Under the pieces are notes generated by a model. It was given only the letters and a program-made list of their open reading frames with translations. It had not been told where the DNA came from and ran no database searches. 64,000 nt of DNA from Microbispora hainanensis (GTDB taxonomy: Bacteria; Actinomycetota; Actinomycetes; Streptosporangiales; Streptosporangiaceae), in NCBI RefSeq assembly GCF_036186745.1, contig NZ_CP108086.1:4030001-4094000 (forward strand), read 5' to 3'. Below are positions 40,902 to 49,259 of this stretch, one piece after another. The position numbers were made by a program, and so were the translations under genes. Every line of letters starts with the position of its first letter. The first letter of the stretch is position 1.

Positions 40902-41487
40902 GCCGACGGTTGTGCGCAGGAGTCCGGCCGCGGCGTTCGCGGCGAGGTTCGAGGCGGCGAGCGCGGGCGGCGGCCTGCGCCTGGCCGAGATCCCGTTCCT
41001 GACCCAGATCAACCTCCGGGTGGACCCCAAGAGCCCGGCGGCCGAGCGCATCGGCACCGCGATCGGCGTGCCGCTGCCGGTGGAGCCCGGCACGGTCGCG
41101 GGCGGCGGCGACCTCGAAGTGCTCTGGCTCGGGCCGGACGAGTGGGTGCTTCTCGCCCCGGACGGCGCCGCACCCGGCCTGGTGGCGCGTCTCACCGAGG
41201 CGGCAGGCGGCGAGCACGTCTCGGTCGTCGACGTGTCGGCCCAGCGCACCACCCTGGTGGTGGCCGGTGACCGGGCGCGGGACGTCCTGGCCCACGGCTG
41301 CACGCTGGACCTGCACCCCCGGGTCTTCGGCCCGGGCCGCTGCGCCCAGACCACGCTGGCCAGGGCCGGAGTCGTCCTGGTCGCCGGTGCGGACGGCTTC
41401 CGCCTGCTGGTCCGCTCGTCCTTCGCCGGATACGTCGCGGAATGGCTGCTCGACGCGTCGGTCGAATACGTCGGGCCCGCGGCCTGA
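40894..41487 (+). CDS. soxG: Sarcosine oxidase, gamma subunit
   Basis: A 197-residue SoxG-family subunit, recognised by LRLAEIPFLTQINLRVDP, WLGPDEWVLLAP and DVSAQRTTLVVAG. It overlaps the soxA 3' end by 8 bp in another frame. It completes the alpha-beta-gamma-delta complex and is the last gene of the tightly packed operon, followed by a long hairpin. Confidence 0.93.
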   Translation: MAEPTVVRRSPAAAFAARFEAASAGGGLRLAEIPFLTQINLRVDPKSPAAERIGTAIGVPLPVEPGTVAGGGDLEVLWLGPDEWVLLAPDGAAPGLVARLTEAAGGEHVSVVDVSAQRTTLVVAGDRARDVLAHGCTLDLHPRVFGPGRCAQTTLARAGVVLVAGADGFRLLVRSSFAGYVAEWLLDASVEYVGPAA

Positions 41488-41502
41488 CACGGGCGCCGGA
41501 AC

Positions 41503-41541
41503 GGCCCGGCCGCGGCGGTCATTGATCGCTGTAGCCGGGCC
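41503..41541 (+). terminator. Hairpin after the sox operon
   Basis: GGCCCGGC (41503-41510) and GCCGGGCC (41534-41541) form an 8-bp GC stem around a 23-base loop, 16 bp past the soxG stop and 79 bp before panD. It is a plausible intrinsic terminator. Confidence 0.5.
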
Positions 41542-41619
41542 GCGGTCCTGCCGGTCAGGTGTGTGACATAGCATCGAGGGCGCTCATAAGGAGGGCAGTC
41601 CGCACCCCGGTGGGAGACC

Positions 41620-42045
41620 ATGTTCCGCACGTTGATGAAGTCGAAGATCCACCGCGCGACCGTCACGCAGGCCGACCTGCACTACGTCGGCTCGGTGACG
41701 ATCGACGCGGACCTGATGGCCGAGGCCGACCTCGTCGAGGGTGAGAAGGTCGACATCGTCGACATCGACAACGGCAACCGCCTGTCCACCTACGTCATCG
41801 AGGGCCCGGCGGGCTCGGGCGTCATCGGCATCAACGGCGCCGCCGCCCGGCTCATCTCCGTCGGCGACCTCGTGATCATCATCGCGTACGCGCTGGTCGC
41901 CGAGGACGAGGTCAAGGCGCTCAAGCCACGCGTCGTCTTCGTCGACAAGGACAACAAGCCGCTGCACGTCGGCTCCGACCCCGCCGCCGTCCCCGACGGC
42001 ATGGGCCTCACCCCCGGCGACCTCACTCCACCCTCCACCACCTGA
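41620..42045 (+). CDS. panD: Aspartate 1-decarboxylase (pyruvoyl-dependent)
   Basis: A 141-residue PanD proenzyme. Self-cleavage between Gly24 and Ser25 (HYVGSVTID) makes the pyruvoyl cofactor; the core [20 protein letters not shown] is intact. It converts aspartate to beta-alanine for pantothenate and coenzyme A. It has a slightly extended C terminus (about 15 residues beyond typical). It is separated from the sox operon by a hairpin, so it is probably transcribed on its own with the DUF6247 gene that begins 1 bp later. Confidence 0.95.
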   Translation: MFRTLMKSKIHRATVTQADLHYVGSVTIDADLMAEADLVEGEKVDIVDIDNGNRLSTYVIEGPAGSGVIGINGAAARLISVGDLVIIIAYALVAEDEVKALKPRVVFVDKDNKPLHVGSDPAAVPDGMGLTPGDLTPPSTT

Positions 42046-42046
42046 C

Positions 42047-42514
42047 ATGACCGCGCAGCCTGAGGACCCGTCCGCGATCTTCGAGGCGCTCCCGCCGTCC
42101 CACCGCGCCTGGTTCCGGGCGGAGTACGACGAGGCTTTGGACGCCGCACACGACTTGGCCCGCCTCAAGCAGGTGCAGGCGTTGTTGCGTCAGTGGCGGC
42201 TGCGCGCGATCGCTTACGCGCGCCCGGGTTACGAGGAGGCCGTCCAGGACGCGCTCCAGGACCGTACGGAGATGTTCACGCGCTACACCCCGCCCGAGTG
42301 GGAAGGCCGGGTGCGGAGGGCCGGGGTGCTCGCCGCACCCGAGCCGCCGACCACGGTCTTCGTCGCTAGCGTCGCCGAGGTGCTCGACGGGCCCATAGAG
42401 CTGATCGCCCGCCGCTCCGCCGTCCCGCCGCGCTGGGGATACGTCAGGCGAGGCCGAGAAGCCGGGCGGCCGTTCCTCCGAGCACCCGGTCACGTAGCTC
42501 CCCGGGTGCGGTGA
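42047..42514 (+). CDS. DUF6247-family protein
   Basis: A 155-residue protein whose first about 70 residues match the actinobacterial DUF6247 pattern (SAIFEALPPSHRAWFRAEYD, AYARPGYEEA). Such proteins are usually about 100 residues and of unknown function, often seen near toxin-antitoxin-like genes. The C-terminal part here is unrelated and runs 71 bp into the 3' end of the convergent amidohydrolase gene, so the true end may have been lost. The ATG follows the panD stop by one base. Confidence 0.6.
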   Translation: MTAQPEDPSAIFEALPPSHRAWFRAEYDEALDAAHDLARLKQVQALLRQWRLRAIAYARPGYEEAVQDALQDRTEMFTRYTPPEWEGRVRRAGVLAAPEPPTTVFVASVAEVLDGPIELIARRSAVPPRWGYVRRGREAGRPFLRAPGHVAPRVR

Positions 42515-43232
42515 CCCGCTCCACGGTCGCGCGGGCGAGGGCGGGGTCGCCGTACGGGGCGTCCGAGCCGAAGAGCGTGCGGTCGGGGATCTCCGCGATG
42601 GCCAGCCGTACGGCGAAGATCAGGTATGCCGTGGACAGCTCCAGGAACATGCTGGGCGTGTCCCGGACCAGCGCGATCGCGTCCATCCAATGGAGACCCC
42701 CGAGCTGGCTGATCACCAGGGGCACGGAGGGATAGGCGCGTGCCAGCTCCGCCAGCGTCCGCAGGTCGTCCGCCGTGGTCGGCGCGAAGCCGTGGACGAC
42801 CACGGGCAGCCCGCCGTGGTCGGCCGCCCCGCGCAGCACGGGCTCGATCAGGCCGGCCTGCCCCGGCGGGGGCGTCAGCTCCCCGATCCCTCGCAGGCCA
42901 CGCCCCGCCACCTCCCGGTCGATCCACTCGGCGACGTGCTCCGGCGGCAGATCCAGCGGCACGCTCAGGAAACCGATGAACCGGTCGGGGTGAGCGGCGA
43001 GCGCCGCGTCCAGCTCCCTGTAGGCGGCCTGGTATCGGCCGGGTCCGTTGGCGCGGCCCCCGATCGCCTCGTCGAGAGCGGCCATCTCCCCGCGCAGCGA
43101 CTCCAGGTCGGTGGCCCGCTCCGGGTGCGTCCGCGTGGGGAACAGCACCGCGCGATCGACTCCGGCGTCGTCGAGCAGTGCGATGTGGTCCGCGACCGGG
43201 TCGTGGACATGGCTGTGCGCATCGATGATCAC
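42444..43232 (-). CDS. Amidohydrolase-family (PF04909-type) metal-dependent hydrolase
   Basis: A 262-residue TIM-barrel hydrolase. The metal-binding DAHSHVHD motif is at residues 4-11, with further ligands in VVHGFAP and the C-terminal LFGSDAPYGDP, whose Asp is the catalytic base in the family. Members are decarboxylases or lactonases of aromatic and sugar acids; the substrate is not predictable. It is divergent from a merR gene (93 bp apart), so it may be the target of that regulator. Its 3' end overlaps the DUF6247 frame by 71 bp. Confidence 0.85.
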   Translation of the reverse strand: MIIDAHSHVHDPVADHIALLDDAGVDRAVLFPTRTHPERATDLESLRGEMAALDEAIGGRANGPGRYQAAYRELDAALAAHPDRFIGFLSVPLDLPPEHVAEWIDREVAGRGLRGIGELTPPPGQAGLIEPVLRGAADHGGLPVVVHGFAPTTADDLRTLAELARAYPSVPLVISQLGGLHWMDAIALVRDTPSMFLELSTAYLIFAVRLAIAEIPDRTLFGSDAPYGDPALARATVERVTAPGELRDRVLGGTAARLLGLA

Positions 43233-43284
43233 GTTGTCTCCTTAGAGCGGTCCGGAATGTGACCAGCGCGCTTCACTGTTGCGG

Positions 43285-43305
43285 TTGACACCGTTGGAAG
43301 GTCAA
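43285..43305 (+). promoter_or_regulatory. MerR-type promoter/operator
   Basis: TTGACACC and GGTCAA form an imperfect dyad around a 7-base centre; TTGACA doubles as a -35 element. It lies 20 bp upstream of the merR start, in the region shared with the divergent amidohydrolase gene. Confidence 0.4.
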
Positions 43306-43325
43306 ACCAGGAGGAGACGGACGCC

Positions 43326-43706
43326 ATGCTGATCGGGGAGCTGGCACGCAGGACAGGGGTCAGCGAACGCCTTCTGCGCTATTACGAGCGCATCGGGCTG
43401 ATCCGCTCGGAACGGCTCCCCAACGGCTACCGCGACTACGCCGACGCGACCGTCGAGACGGTGGGGCGGGTGCGGGCCCTGCTCGCCGCCGGCCTTCCCA
43501 CGCGGGTCATCCGCCAGGTGCTCCCGTGCGCCGACGGCCGCACCGGTCTGCGCCCGTGTCCCGGCGTCCTCGACCTGCTGCGTGCCCAGCTCGACGTCCT
43601 CGACCGTCGTACGGCCGAGCTGGCCGACGCCCGCGACCTGCTGCGCCGCACGATCGCCGCCACCGAGAGCGCCGCCACCGAGAGCGCCGCCTCTCCCGCT
43701 CGATAG
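43326..43706 (+). CDS. MerR-family transcriptional regulator
   Basis: A 126-residue MerR protein with the N-terminal winged helix (LIGELARRTGVSERLLRYYE, then IGLIRSERLPNGYRDYAD, residues 2-38) and a coiled-coil dimerisation helix (about 85-115, VLDLLRAQLDVLDRRTAEL). Cys at positions 60 and 71 (LPCADG, LRPCPG) could bind metal or sense redox state, but there is no classical metal-binding loop. AGGAGG precedes the ATG. The C-terminal tail contains a short duplicated ATESA repeat. Confidence 0.88.
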   Translation: MLIGELARRTGVSERLLRYYERIGLIRSERLPNGYRDYADATVETVGRVRALLAAGLPTRVIRQVLPCADGRTGLRPCPGVLDLLRAQLDVLDRRTAELADARDLLRRTIAATESAATESAASPAR

Positions 43707-43729
43707 CTCGTGGGCCCGGTGCCAGGGTG

Positions 43730-44497
43730 TCAGAGGAGGGTCATCTGGCCGGAGCCTGCGAGGGGGTCGCGGTGCTTGCGCAGGTGCCGCCACTGCGGGA
43801 GGTCGTCGAGGTACGACCAGGAGAGCCGGTGGTGCGGGGTCGGCCCCGTCTCCGCCAGCGCCTGCTGGTGGACGGGGGAGGGGTAGCCCGCGTTGGCGGC
43901 GAAGCCGTACGCCGGGTGCTCCTCGCCGATCTCCGCCATCATGCGGTCGCGGTGCACCTTGGCCAGCACCGACGCGGTGGCCACCGACACCGAGCGCTGG
44001 TCGGCCTTGACCTCGCACCGCACCCGCCACGGCCGGCCGAGGAAGTCGTGCGCGCCGTCGAGGAGCACCACGTCGGGCCGCAGCGGCAGGGCCTCCAGCG
44101 CCCGGCACGCGGCCCGGCGCAGCGCCTCGGTCATGCCGGCCTCGTCGATCTCCTCGGGGCTCGACTCGCCGTACGCGTGACAGATGAGCCACTCCGGCAG
44201 GACCGCCGCGAACGCCTCCCGCTGGGCCGGGCCGAGCAGCTTGGAGTCGGTCAGCTTGATCGTGCGCTCCCCGCGTCCCGGCAGCTCGGGCGGCGGGCCG
44301 AAGGCGGTGACGGCCGCGCAGACCACCACCGGGCCCGCCCACGCGCCGCGGCCCACCTCGTCCACGCCCGCGATGTGGACCGCCCCCGCGGCACGCAGCT
44401 CGTCCTCGATCTCGTATCCGGCCACCCGCCTCGGGGACGCCACGGGCGTGGTGCGGGATTCGGAACCGGGCTCAAGCCCGGGCAAGGCGTCGGTCAT
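43730..44497 (-). CDS. rnhB: Ribonuclease HII
   Basis: A 255-residue enzyme that removes ribonucleotides and RNA primers from RNA-DNA hybrids. Active-site acidic residues Asp46 and Glu47 lie in [13 protein letters not shown]; a further Asp is in [10 protein letters not shown] and another in [10 protein letters not shown]. The C-terminal [14 protein letters not shown] follows. The N-terminal 35 residues are a poorly conserved extension. Its usual genomic partner (signal peptidase, ribosomal protein L19) is not present here. Confidence 0.93.
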   Translation of the reverse strand: MTDALPGLEPGSESRTTPVASPRRVAGYEIEDELRAAGAVHIAGVDEVGRGAWAGPVVVCAAVTAFGPPPELPGRGERTIKLTDSKLLGPAQREAFAAVLPEWLICHAYGESSPEEIDEAGMTEALRRAACRALEALPLRPDVVLLDGAHDFLGRPWRVRCEVKADQRSVSVATASVLAKVHRDRMMAEIGEEHPAYGFAANAGYPSPVHQQALAETGPTPHHRLSWSYLDDLPQWRHLRKHRDPLAGSGQMTLL

Positions 44498-44559
44498 CCC
44501 CGTATCATCCCAGGCACCCGCCGCCCCGTCGGCCGCTACGCGTGGTAAGACATGCGCAC

Positions 44560-44593
44560 GCGGCCCGGCGCGTCCGCTGGACGGCCGGGCCGC
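44560..44593 (-). terminator. Terminator of the cellulase operon
   Basis: GCGGCCCGGC pairs with GCCGGGCCGC, one bulged G follows, and CGTCC pairs with GGACG around a GCT loop, giving a 15-bp stem only 10 bp past the stop codon of the FN3-CBM2 gene. Confidence 0.85.
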
Positions 44594-44603
44594 TCGGGGT
44601 GGC

Positions 44604-45300
44604 TCAGGAGCAGGTGGTGCCGTTGAGGGTGAAGGCGGTGGGCGTGGGGTTCGATCCGGTGTAGGTGCCCTGGAAACCGATCTGGACGGACTCGCCGGGT
44701 TTGATGGTCTTGTTCCAGTCGAAGTTGGCGGCGGTGACGCTGTTTCCGGTCTGGGTCCAGGTGGCCGACCAGCCGGGCGGGCTGATCTTCTGGTTGCCGG
44801 CGAAGGTGAACGCCAGTGTCCAGCCGTTGATCGTGGTCGTGCCGGTGTTGTTGATCGTTATGTTCGTGGTGAACCCGGTGCCCCAGTCGTTGGCCGCGTA
44901 CGTCACCTTGCACCGGATGCCGGACGAGGGAGACACCGAGGGGCTCGGCGAGGGGCTCGGCGAGGGGCTGAAGGTGGGCAGGCCCGACTGGGCGGTGGCG
45001 GTGAGCGTGTTGGAGGGTTCGCTGGTGTTGCCGGCGGCGTCTCTTGCCACCACGTAGAACGTGTAGCTGGTGCCGGCGACCAGCCCCTCCGCGATGTAGA
45101 GGGTACTGGTCGTCGAGCCGATCTTGACGAAGTCGGCGCCCTGCTTCATGTACACGTCATAGGCCGCGACCCCGGTGTCGTCGGTCGAGGCGGTCCAGCA
45201 CATCGGCACCGCGTTCTGGAAGTCCGCTCCGCAGACCCACAGCCCGGTCGGCGCGCTCGGCGGCGTGGTGTCCGCCGACCCCGAAGGCGAAGGCGACGGC
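44604..45300. repeat. Large direct repeat (FN3-CBM2 module), left copy
   Basis: The final FN3-linker-CBM2 part of the FN3x4-CBM2 gene is nearly identical in DNA to 46520-47240, the corresponding part of the GH9-CBM3c-FN3-CBM2 gene. A long tract around 44977-45240 differs at only a few positions. The linker differs in repeat number. Confidence 0.85.
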
Positions 45301-46454
45301 GACGGGCTGGGCGAGGAGGTTCCGTCGGGCGTCGCGACGGCGGTGTACGGCGCCGACGGGTTGCTCAGGTTGCCGGCGGCGTCGCGGGCGACGACCTGGA
45401 AGGTGTACGACTTGCCGCCTTCGAGGCCGACGACGATGTCGCGGGGAGTGGCGTTCTCGCCTTCGTAGGCGTAGCCGTGGTCGGTCCGCCGGAACAGGTC
45501 GTATTTCGGCGGGATGCGGCTGTCGTCGCTGACGGCGTTCCAGGTCAGGAAGATCCCGCCGGGGATGGGCATCCCGCTCGCGGCGGTCAGCCCGGTCGGG
45601 GTGCCGGGCGGGATGGTGTCCGTTCCGGTTCCGGGGCTCGGGCTGGGCGAGGGGGGCTCGACCATGGCACGCTGGCGGACCAGGTCGGAGGGTGCGCTGA
45701 GGTTGCCCGCGGCGTCCTTCGCCACCACGTAGAACAGGTAGTCGCGTCCGGGAGTGAGGTCGCCCACGATCGCGAGGACGCTGCCGTCGGGCCGGTCGGA
45801 GACCTGGGCCGGCACCTTACGGAAGGCGCCGTCGATCCAGGCGTACACGTCGTAGCCGGTGACCGCCACGTTGTCGGTCGAGCGGGTCCACGTCAGGCCG
45901 GCGGCGCCGTTGAGGTAGACGTTGTACGGCCCCAGCCCCTCCGGACGGGTCGGCGGGGTCCGGTCGATCGGCGTCGGGCTGGGCGGAGGACTGGTCGGCG
46001 GCGCGCCGCTGAGATAGTTCGCGGTCTGCGTCACCTCGTTGGACGGCGGGCCCGCGTTCCCCGCCGCGTCCCTGGCGATAACCCGGAACGTGTACGACTG
46101 CCCCAGGGTGAGGCCGCTGATGGGGAGACCCGTGCCGGTCGTGGTGCGAATGGTGGTGAAGGCGCCGTCCTGCTTCACCTGGATGTCGTAGCCGGTTACG
46201 CCGACGTCGTCGGTCGCGGCGCCCCAGCACAGCGAGACGCCGATGCCGAAATCCGCTCCGGGCGGGGCGGGCAGCGGGCAGTGATACAGCGTTCCTGGAG
46301 CGCTGGGCGGGGTGGTGTCCCCGGCCACTGCGGAGGCGGCCGCGAAGGCCGGCGGGAGGGTCGACGCGGCGAGGGCGAGGCCGGCCCCCAGGAGACCGGC
46401 TCCCAGGAGTCCGGCTCTTACGGCTCCGGCTTTGGGGAGTCCTCGGACGGACAT
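44604..46454 (-). CDS. Secreted non-catalytic FN3x4-CBM2 protein
   Basis: A 616-residue exported protein without a recognised catalytic domain: signal peptide (about 1-40), four fibronectin type III modules (about 45-145, 165-265, 278-378 and 391-488) joined by Pro/Ser linkers, and a C-terminal family-2 cellulose-binding module (about 515-616; [28 protein letters not shown]). It is the last gene of the cellulase operon, 65 bp after the second GH9 gene. About 700 bp of its 3' end is nearly identical to the 3' end of that gene. It may act as a cellulose-surface anchor or disrupting protein. The ATG chosen gives a proper signal peptide; an in-frame start 23 codons upstream would place the signal sequence internally. 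Confidence 0.85.
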   Translation of the reverse strand: MSVRGLPKAGAVRAGLLGAGLLGAGLALAASTLPPAFAAASAVAGDTTPPSAPGTLYHCPLPAPPGADFGIGVSLCWGAATDDVGVTGYDIQVKQDGAFTTIRTTTGTGLPISGLTLGQSYTFRVIARDAAGNAGPPSNEVTQTANYLSGAPPTSPPPSPTPIDRTPPTRPEGLGPYNVYLNGAAGLTWTRSTDNVAVTGYDVYAWIDGAFRKVPAQVSDRPDGSVLAIVGDLTPGRDYLFYVVAKDAAGNLSAPSDLVRQRAMVEPPSPSPSPGTGTDTIPPGTPTGLTAASGMPIPGGIFLTWNAVSDDSRIPPKYDLFRRTDHGYAYEGENATPRDIVVGLEGGKSYTFQVVARDAAGNLSNPSAPYTAVATPDGTSSPSPSPSPSPSGSADTTPPSAPTGLWVCGADFQNAVPMCWTASTDDTGVAAYDVYMKQGADFVKIGSTTSTLYIAEGLVAGTSYTFYVVARDAAGNTSEPSNTLTATAQSGLPTFSPSPSPSPSPSVSPSSGIRCKVTYAANDWGTGFTTNITINNTGTTTINGWTLAFTFAGNQKISPPGWSATWTQTGNSVTAANFDWNKTIKPGESVQIGFQGTYTGSNPTPTAFTLNGTTCS

Positions 46455-46519
46455 GGAAGTGCACCTCTCTGTGAGAAGTGGTCCGGCGCACCGGGGTGCG
46501 CCGGACCACGGATCGGGGA

Positions 46520-47240
46520 TCACGAGCAGGTGGTGCCGTTGAGGGTGAAGGCGGTGGGCGTGGGGTTCGATCCGGTGTAGGTGCCCTGGAAACCGATCTC
46601 GACGGACTGGCCCGGGTTGATGGTCCTGTTCCAGTCGAGGTTGGTGGCGGTGACGTTCGCGCCGCTCTGCGTCCAGGTGGCCGACCAGCCGGGCGGGCTG
46701 ATCTTCTGGTTGCCGGCGAAGGCGAACGCCAGCGTCCAGCCGTTGATCGCGGTGGTGCCGGTGTTGGCGATCGTGACGGTCGCGGTGAACCCGCCGCCCC
46801 AGTCGTTGGGCGCGTACGTCACCTTGCAGCCGCCGCCGGGAGACGGCGACGGGGACGGTGATGGGCTGGGCGAGGGGGACGGGGATGGTGAGGGGCTGGG
46901 TGAGGGGCTGGGGGTGGGCAGGCCCGACTGGGCGGTGGCGGTGAGCGTGTTGGAGGGTTCGCTGGTGTTGCCGGCGGCGTCTCTTGCCACCACGTAGAAC
47001 GTGTAGCTGGTGCCGGCGACCAGCCCCTCCGCGATGTAGAGGGTCTTGGTCGTCGAGCCGATCTTGACGAAGTCGGCGCCCTGCTTCATGTACACGTCAT
47101 AGACCGCGACCCCGGTGTCGTCGGTCGAGGCGGTCCAGCACATCGGCACCGCGTTCGTGAAGTCCGCTCCGCAGACCCACAGCCCGGTCGGCGCGCTCGG
47201 CGGCGTGGTGTCCGCCGACCCCGAAGGCGACGGCGACGGC
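46520..47240. repeat. Large direct repeat (FN3-CBM2 module), right copy
   Basis: Partner of 44604-45300, same orientation, about 1.9 kb apart. The near identity points to recent duplication or gene conversion between genes of the same operon. Confidence 0.85.
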
Positions 47241-49246
47241 GACGGCGAGGGGGACGGCGACGGGGAAGGAGACGGCGACGGCGTGCCGCCGGGCGGGGTG
47301 CCCCACACCAGCGTGTTCCCGTCGTACACCGGCACGTGCGACGCCGCCGACGCCGACCAGTCGTTGGACGGGTCCCAGGTCGCGCCGTTCGGCACCGAGA
47401 TCCGCAGTTGCGTGCCGCGCTTGTAGAGCTGGGCGTCGCCGGGATAGATGGGCTTGCCCGTGCAGTCGACCTCGGCGTAGTAGGTGCGGTCCTGCGCGAG
47501 CGTCGGCCCGGTCACGGCACAGCCGTTGCTGTCCCCGCCGGTCACCTTCACCTGGGAGGCGGAGGTGGAGCCGTCGAGCGTGAAGTAGTAGCGCGCCTTG
47601 CCCGACTGGAGGACGCGCGGCGGCCAGTTCGACGTGTTGGTGATGGTGACGGTCATCGAGGTTCCGTCCACACCGGTGTAGACGTTGCCGGTCTCGGCGC
47701 GGATCTCGTCGTACTTCTCCTCCGGGGCGGGGAAGTTCGCCACCGGCGTCCCGCCGTACTCCTTGGCGAACCGCGCGAGCACGTTGGTGATGCCGGAGTT
47801 GTAGTCGATGGCCACCTCGTTGCGCACGTAGTCCGTACGGCTGTCGGTGTAGGCGTCGGTCTGGTCCGGGCCGCCGGCGAGCGCGCCGTACAGGACGTGC
47901 AGGTTCGGGCCGGTGGTGTCGCTCATGTAGCCGAGATACTGGCCGCTGGCCGCCCGGTGGTGGACGTGGGTCGGCGGGTTGGTCCCGAAACCGACCATGT
48001 AGCTGGAATGGCGGGGATTGTCCCCGAGGGCGTAGTCGACCTGCCGCTTGGCGAAGTCGTGATAGCGGGCGTAGAGCGGGTCGTCGGGCCCGAGGTGGTC
48101 GGCGTACACGAGGGCCACCCACGCGGTGTTCAGCGCCATGCGCAGCGACGCCCAGTTGAAGATGTACGCCAGGCCGCCGGGGGTGACCGGCCCCTTCTTG
48201 CCCTTGTATCCGACCGTCCAGTAGTCGAGGTAGCGCTGGACGTCGTCCTTGTACTGCTGGTCGCCCGTCAGGGTGGCCATCAGCGCGTAGACGCCGTATT
48301 CCTTGTCGTTCCAGCCGAGGCCGAAGGTGTAGGCGGGCACCGTGGTCCCGCCCGCGCCCTGGCCCACGTCTGGCTCGCTGCCCATCTTGGGATAGAACTC
48401 GCGGGCCTTGTCGAGATAGCTCCCGGTGCCGGTGGCCCGGTAGAGCCACACGGCCGCCCAGGCCAGCTCGTCCCAGTACATCTTGGTCGCGCCCGGGTGG
48501 TCGGCGCCGCCCTCCCAGGTCGAGTTGTAGTAGCCGGAGATGCCCGGCACGCAACTCGTGTACGCCGTGTCCTGGCCGTTGGAGCCCTTGGTCGTGTCGG
48601 CGAACGTGAACAGCTGCTTGGCGTGGGTGAGCAGCGTGTCGGCGTACGACGGGTCGGCCGGCCGGAAGGCCATCGAGGAGGCCGCCATGGCCGCAGCCGT
48701 CTCGGCGACGACGTCGGTGCCCTTGCACGTCGGCGTGATCTTGTAGACCGGCCGCGCCATGCCCTTGATGTCGATCACCTCGGGCGGGCCCCAGTAGGCG
48801 TGGTCCACACTGCCGTCGCCCACCTGGACGTACAGCGTCTCAGGTTCGGGATGGGCGGCGATCAGGTAGTCGGTGGCCCACTTGAGGTTGTTCAGCATGG
48901 GCGTGAGCTGGGTTCCGTAGCCGGTGCGGTTCTCGACCAGGCCCCAGGCCAGCATCGTGGTGGTGAACGCCATCGGGAAGCCGAACTTGACGTGGTCGCC
49001 CGCGTCGTACCAGCCGCCGGACAGGTCGACCCCGGCGGCCTTCCCGTCGTTCAGCGTGCGGTCGCCGCGCCACTCCACCCGGCTCCAGTCGGGCTTTCTG
49101 CCCGACTGCTGCGCCTCGTAGAAGTAGATCGACTTCTGCAGGGCCTCGGTGTAGTTGTACGTGCTCGCCGCTTGGGCGGGCGCCGGGCCCGGGACGAGCA
49201 GGGCGGCCAGAATAGCGGCCACCCCGCCCAGGGACAGGAGTCTCAT
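46520..49246 (-). CDS. Secreted GH9 cellulase (GH9-CBM3c-FN3-CBM2)
   Basis: A 908-residue cellulase laid out like Thermobifida Cel9A: signal peptide (about 1-27), GH9 catalytic domain (about 28-480), CBM3c (about 511-654), Ser-Pro linker, FN3 (about 676-774), second Ser-Pro linker and CBM2 (about 807-908). The catalytic base/nucleophile aspartates are Asp81 and Asp84 (DAGDHVKFGFPM) and the acid is Glu477 (NEVAIDYNSG). A HHR-type motif (THVHHRAASG) is present. GH9-CBM3c enzymes are usually processive endoglucanases that release cello-oligosaccharides. It starts 13 bp after the upstream GH9 gene. Confidence 0.95.
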   Translation of the reverse strand: MRLLSLGGVAAILAALLVPGPAPAQAASTYNYTEALQKSIYFYEAQQSGRKPDWSRVEWRGDRTLNDGKAAGVDLSGGWYDAGDHVKFGFPMAFTTTMLAWGLVENRTGYGTQLTPMLNNLKWATDYLIAAHPEPETLYVQVGDGSVDHAYWGPPEVIDIKGMARPVYKITPTCKGTDVVAETAAAMAASSMAFRPADPSYADTLLTHAKQLFTFADTTKGSNGQDTAYTSCVPGISGYYNSTWEGGADHPGATKMYWDELAWAAVWLYRATGTGSYLDKAREFYPKMGSEPDVGQGAGGTTVPAYTFGLGWNDKEYGVYALMATLTGDQQYKDDVQRYLDYWTVGYKGKKGPVTPGGLAYIFNWASLRMALNTAWVALVYADHLGPDDPLYARYHDFAKRQVDYALGDNPRHSSYMVGFGTNPPTHVHHRAASGQYLGYMSDTTGPNLHVLYGALAGGPDQTDAYTDSRTDYVRNEVAIDYNSGITNVLARFAKEYGGTPVANFPAPEEKYDEIRAETGNVYTGVDGTSMTVTITNTSNWPPRVLQSGKARYYFTLDGSTSASQVKVTGGDSNGCAVTGPTLAQDRTYYAEVDCTGKPIYPGDAQLYKRGTQLRISVPNGATWDPSNDWSASAASHVPVYDGNTLVWGTPPGGTPSPSPSPSPSPSPSPSPSPSGSADTTPPSAPTGLWVCGADFTNAVPMCWTASTDDTGVAVYDVYMKQGADFVKIGSTTKTLYIAEGLVAGTSYTFYVVARDAAGNTSEPSNTLTATAQSGLPTPSPSPSPSPSPSPSPSPSPSPSPSPGGGCKVTYAPNDWGGGFTATVTIANTGTTAINGWTLAFAFAGNQKISPPGWSATWTQSGANVTATNLDWNRTINPGQSVEIGFQGTYTGSNPTPTAFTLNGTTCS

Positions 49247-49259
49247 GGATGGCCTCGTC

